From Clostridia bacterium (lineage in GTDB: Bacteria > Bacillota > Clostridia > Oscillospirales > CAG-272), in assembly GCA_900770145.1 (NCBI GenBank), contig CAAGJL010000103.1, positions 1-7,181 on the forward strand: a DNA stretch of 7,181 nt, given 5' to 3'. The notes below the pieces were generated by a model that made no database searches, was not told the DNA's origin, and saw nothing but the letters and a program-made list of their open reading frames with translations. Below, piece by piece: positions 6,078-7,181 of this stretch; positions within the stretch are counted from its first letter, which is position 1, and the number at the start of each line of letters is the position of its first letter. Made by a program: the position numbers and the translations under genes.

Positions 6078-6733
6078 TGCGCGCGTTTTTATACATAGGC
6101 GGGGAAATTGACAAAACCAACATCACCGAGCACCCGAAAGGGGACGATTTGGTCATCGCCGCCGACAGCGGCTGGAACAACGCCATGGAACTGGGCGAGC
6201 ACCCCACGCTGTTGATCGGGGATTTCGATTCGCTTGGCACCGAGCACCTGCCCGACGGAGTGGAGATTTATCAGGTGCCGCCGGAGAAAGACGACACCGA
6301 CGCCAAACTTGCCGTATCGCTGGCGCTCTCGCGCGGGGCAACCGAGTTTGTGATTGTCGGCGGGCTTTCGGGTCGGTTGGATCATACGCTTGCCAATCTG
6401 TCGATTCTGGAGTGGCTCAGCGCTTCCCGCGTGCGCGCCACGATTACGGACGGATATAACCGCGTGCGGTTTCTGCGCAATGACGGCACCTTGCTGGCAC
6501 GCAGCGCATACACGTACTTTTCCCTGCTGGCGGTAGACCCGGTCGCCAAAGGCGTCACGCTGGACGGGTGCAAATACCCGTTGAAAAATGCGAAACTGCT
6601 GAGAAGCAATAACCAGTATGCCGTCAGTAATGAGATTACCGGCAACTGCGCCCTGATTGAAGTACGCCGCGGCGCCGTGTACGTGATTGAATCCCGCGAC
6701 CGGCACCGCCTTGCGGCGGGGCTGATCGGCTGA
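6077..6733 (+). CDS. thiN: Thiamine pyrophosphokinase
   Basis: Converts thiamine and ATP to thiamine diphosphate and AMP, the salvage route to the coenzyme. The 218 residues fit the family. Visible motifs of the catalytic domain are AADSG (28-32), IGDFDSLG (47-54), PPEKDDTD (68-75) and GGLSGRLDHTLAN (95-107). The smaller C-terminal thiamine-binding domain (about 135-218) has SNEI (184-187) as the family's substrate-site segment. The start overlaps the rsgA stop by one base (TAATG), with GGGGG at 6064-6068 as a likely SD, so coupling to rsgA is expected. No other thiamine gene and no recognisable TPP riboswitch is seen. The neighbourhood with rsgA is conserved in Bacillota, though rpe normally sits between the two and is missing here. 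It is the last + strand gene before a 355-base non-coding region and a convergent tRNA gene. Confidence 0.95.
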   Translation: MRAFLYIGGEIDKTNITEHPKGDDLVIAADSGWNNAMELGEHPTLLIGDFDSLGTEHLPDGVEIYQVPPEKDDTDAKLAVSLALSRGATEFVIVGGLSGRLDHTLANLSILEWLSASRVRATITDGYNRVRFLRNDGTLLARSAYTYFSLLAVDPVAKGVTLDGCKYPLKNAKLLRSNNQYAVSNEITGNCALIEVRRGAVYVIESRDRHRLAAGLIG

Positions 6734-6768
6734 TACGTTACTTTGGGCGCACCCAACATCCCGGTTCA

Positions 6769-6811
6769 GTTGCCGAAAAGTTTTTGCGGGAGTCAAGAGG
6801 GGTCTCCCCTC
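6769..6811. repeat. Degenerate inverted copy of the fmt-downstream hairpin repeat
   Basis: Bases 6769-6800 match the reverse complement of 1566-1597 at 27 of 32 positions without gaps. As in the other copy, the shared edge (GTTGCC..AAAGTTTTTG..GGAGTC) runs into a palindrome starting AGAGG. Here it is a shorter 6-bp stem, GAGGGG (6797-6802) with CCCCTC (6806-6811). The stem sequence differs from the first copy, but the edge-plus-palindrome layout is kept. This supports a dispersed element whose interior diverges faster than its edge. Confidence 0.65.
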
Positions 6812-6843
6812 CCGTTTGCAAAGCAAAAAAATCCAAGCAAAAC

Positions 6844-6898
6844 AATCCCTCAGGCGCTGTCGCGCCGGCTCCCTTTTCCGGGAAGTGCTTTTTGGTTT
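6844..6898. repeat. Second palindromic repeat-like segment after thiN
   Basis: The segment contains two short stems in tandem: GGCGC/GCGCC (6853-6857 with 6862-6866, 4-base loop) and TCCC/GGGA (6870-6873 with 6880-6883). It is bounded by CCCTCAGGCG and GTGCTTTTTGG. The layout resembles a family of 'CCCTCnGTC...stem...CTCCC...GGGAG...CTTTTT' repeats that I recall from gut Clostridia, but there is only one copy here, so membership rests on recall. There is no coding potential of note. Confidence 0.4.
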
Positions 6899-6923
6899 GT
6901 GCGAACATAGGGAAAAAACCCTG

Positions 6924-6960
6924 TTAACCGTAGGGGGGCATTCCATATGCCCCCGCCTGT
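6924..6960. repeat. Third palindromic repeat-like segment (GTAGGGG type)
   Basis: A perfect 8-bp stem, GGGGGCAT (6934-6941) with ATGCCCCC (6947-6954), is preceded by AACCGTAGGG and followed by GCCTG. The CCGTAGGGG-palindrome-CCCCG pattern resembles a common extragenic repeat of gut Clostridia as I recall it. Only one copy lies in this window, so the dispersed nature cannot be shown here. No T-tract follows, so it is not a clear terminator for thiN. Confidence 0.45.
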
Positions 6961-6996
6961 ATGGAATTTTATCCTGACAAACGGCGGCGGGAAACG

Positions 6997-7079
6997 GTTC
7001 TCTCCCCCATGTGTTTCTTCCCCGTTCTTTTCCCCGCCCCTGTTCTTCCCCCGAAATTTTCACGCACGTCTCTTCCCCA
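6997..7079. other. Pyrimidine-rich tract with a recurring TTCTTCCCC-like word
   Basis: The + strand is strongly C/T-rich with five spaced variants of one word: TTCTCTCCCCC (6998-7008), TTTCTTCCCC (7014-7023), TTCTTTTCCCC (7025-7035), TTCTTCCCCC (7043-7052) and CTCTTCCCC (7070-7078). On the minus strand this reads as repeated GGGGAAGA. It lies just 3' of the tRNA terminator. I see no gene in it and know of no function; it may be slipped or degenerate repeat sequence. Confidence 0.4.
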
Positions 7080-7089
7080 TTGCATAAAC

Positions 7090-7128
7090 AACACGGCGCC
7101 CCCACCGCAAAGGTGGGGGCGCCGTGTT
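7090..7128 (-). terminator. Hairpin terminator of the tRNA gene, possibly bidirectional
   Basis: A perfect 17-bp stem (7090-7106 with 7112-7128) encloses a 5-base loop, with a very GC-rich core. On the minus strand it immediately follows the tRNA 3' end and runs into TTGTTTATG, a moderately T-rich tail expected of an intrinsic terminator. On the + strand the only following T's are the TTT ending at 7129, so termination of transcription arriving from thiN is possible but less well supported. Confidence 0.75.
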
Positions 7129-7181
7129 TGGCCTACCCGACAGGATTCGAACCTGCGGCCTCGAGAGTCGGAGTCTCGCGC
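7129..7181 (-). tRNA. tRNA-Arg (anticodon CCG), 3' part, cut by the window edge
   Basis: Read on the minus strand, the sequence gives the anticodon arm to the CCA end. The anticodon stem is CGAGA/TCTCG and the 7-base loop CTCCGAC has T33 and anticodon CCG (positions 7169-7171), decoding CGG as arginine. The variable loop AGGCC has 5 bases. The T arm is GCAGG-TTCGAAT-CCTGT, and the acceptor 3' strand is CGGGTAG with discriminator G. The CCA end is encoded (complement of 7129-7131). The acceptor 5' strand, D arm and promoter lie beyond 7181, so the amino-acid call rests on the anticodon. The gene points toward the thiN operon (convergent). Confidence 0.93.

Noticed and set aside
6089..7105. Long open frame of 338 codons on the minus strand
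   Set aside because: Mostly antisense to thiN and then running through palindromic repeats and the terminator hairpin; low-complexity composition and no family likeness.

Overview
The window is a compact, GC-rich bacterial chromosome segment. The gene content and order point to the Clostridia (Bacillota). The core order def-fmt-(zinc peptidase)-rsmB-rlmN-...-rsgA-...-thiN is the conserved low-GC Gram-positive 'priA-def-fmt-rsmB-rlmN-prpC-prkC-rsgA-rpe-thiN' translation-quality locus. The GC-rich codon use and the hairpin-rich extragenic repeats resemble those I associate with gut Oscillospirales (Ruminococcaceae-like). The order-level placement is an inference and was not tested by a database search.

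Layout, all genes on the + strand: def (13-468) and fmt (468-1403) share one base. A 301-base gap follows, filled by a hairpin cluster (about 1446-1597) and an unusual leader in which a strong Shine-Dalgarno sequence is separated from the start codon by a stem-loop. Next come a membrane zinc metallopeptidase of the YugP family (1705-2424), rsmB (2424-3716, one-base overlap), rlmN (3721-4815, four-base gap), a 100-base gap, a 56-residue single-pass membrane protein (4916-5086), rsgA (5103-6077) and thiN (6077-6733, one-base overlap). The final 448 bases have no supportable protein gene. They hold three different degenerate palindromic repeats and a pyrimidine-rich tract. At the end is the 3' part of a minus-strand tRNA-Arg(CCG), with a 17-bp terminator-like hairpin directly against its CCA end.

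Together the proteins act on making and checking the translation machinery. Fmt formylates initiator Met-tRNA and Def removes the formyl group from new proteins. RsmB methylates 16S rRNA, RlmN methylates 23S rRNA and tRNA, and RsgA is a late 30S-assembly GTPase. ThiN makes thiamine diphosphate. The tight overlaps suggest co-transcription and translational coupling, with possible new transcription or attenuation points at the two larger gaps.

No wholly new defence or mobile system is visible. The points most worth a second look are the SD-hairpin-ATG leader of the peptidase gene, the tiny membrane protein in the place where the PrpC/PrkC phosphatase-kinase pair normally lies (rpe is also absent), the inverted pair of hairpin repeats at either end of the window, and the altered G4 motif in RsgA.
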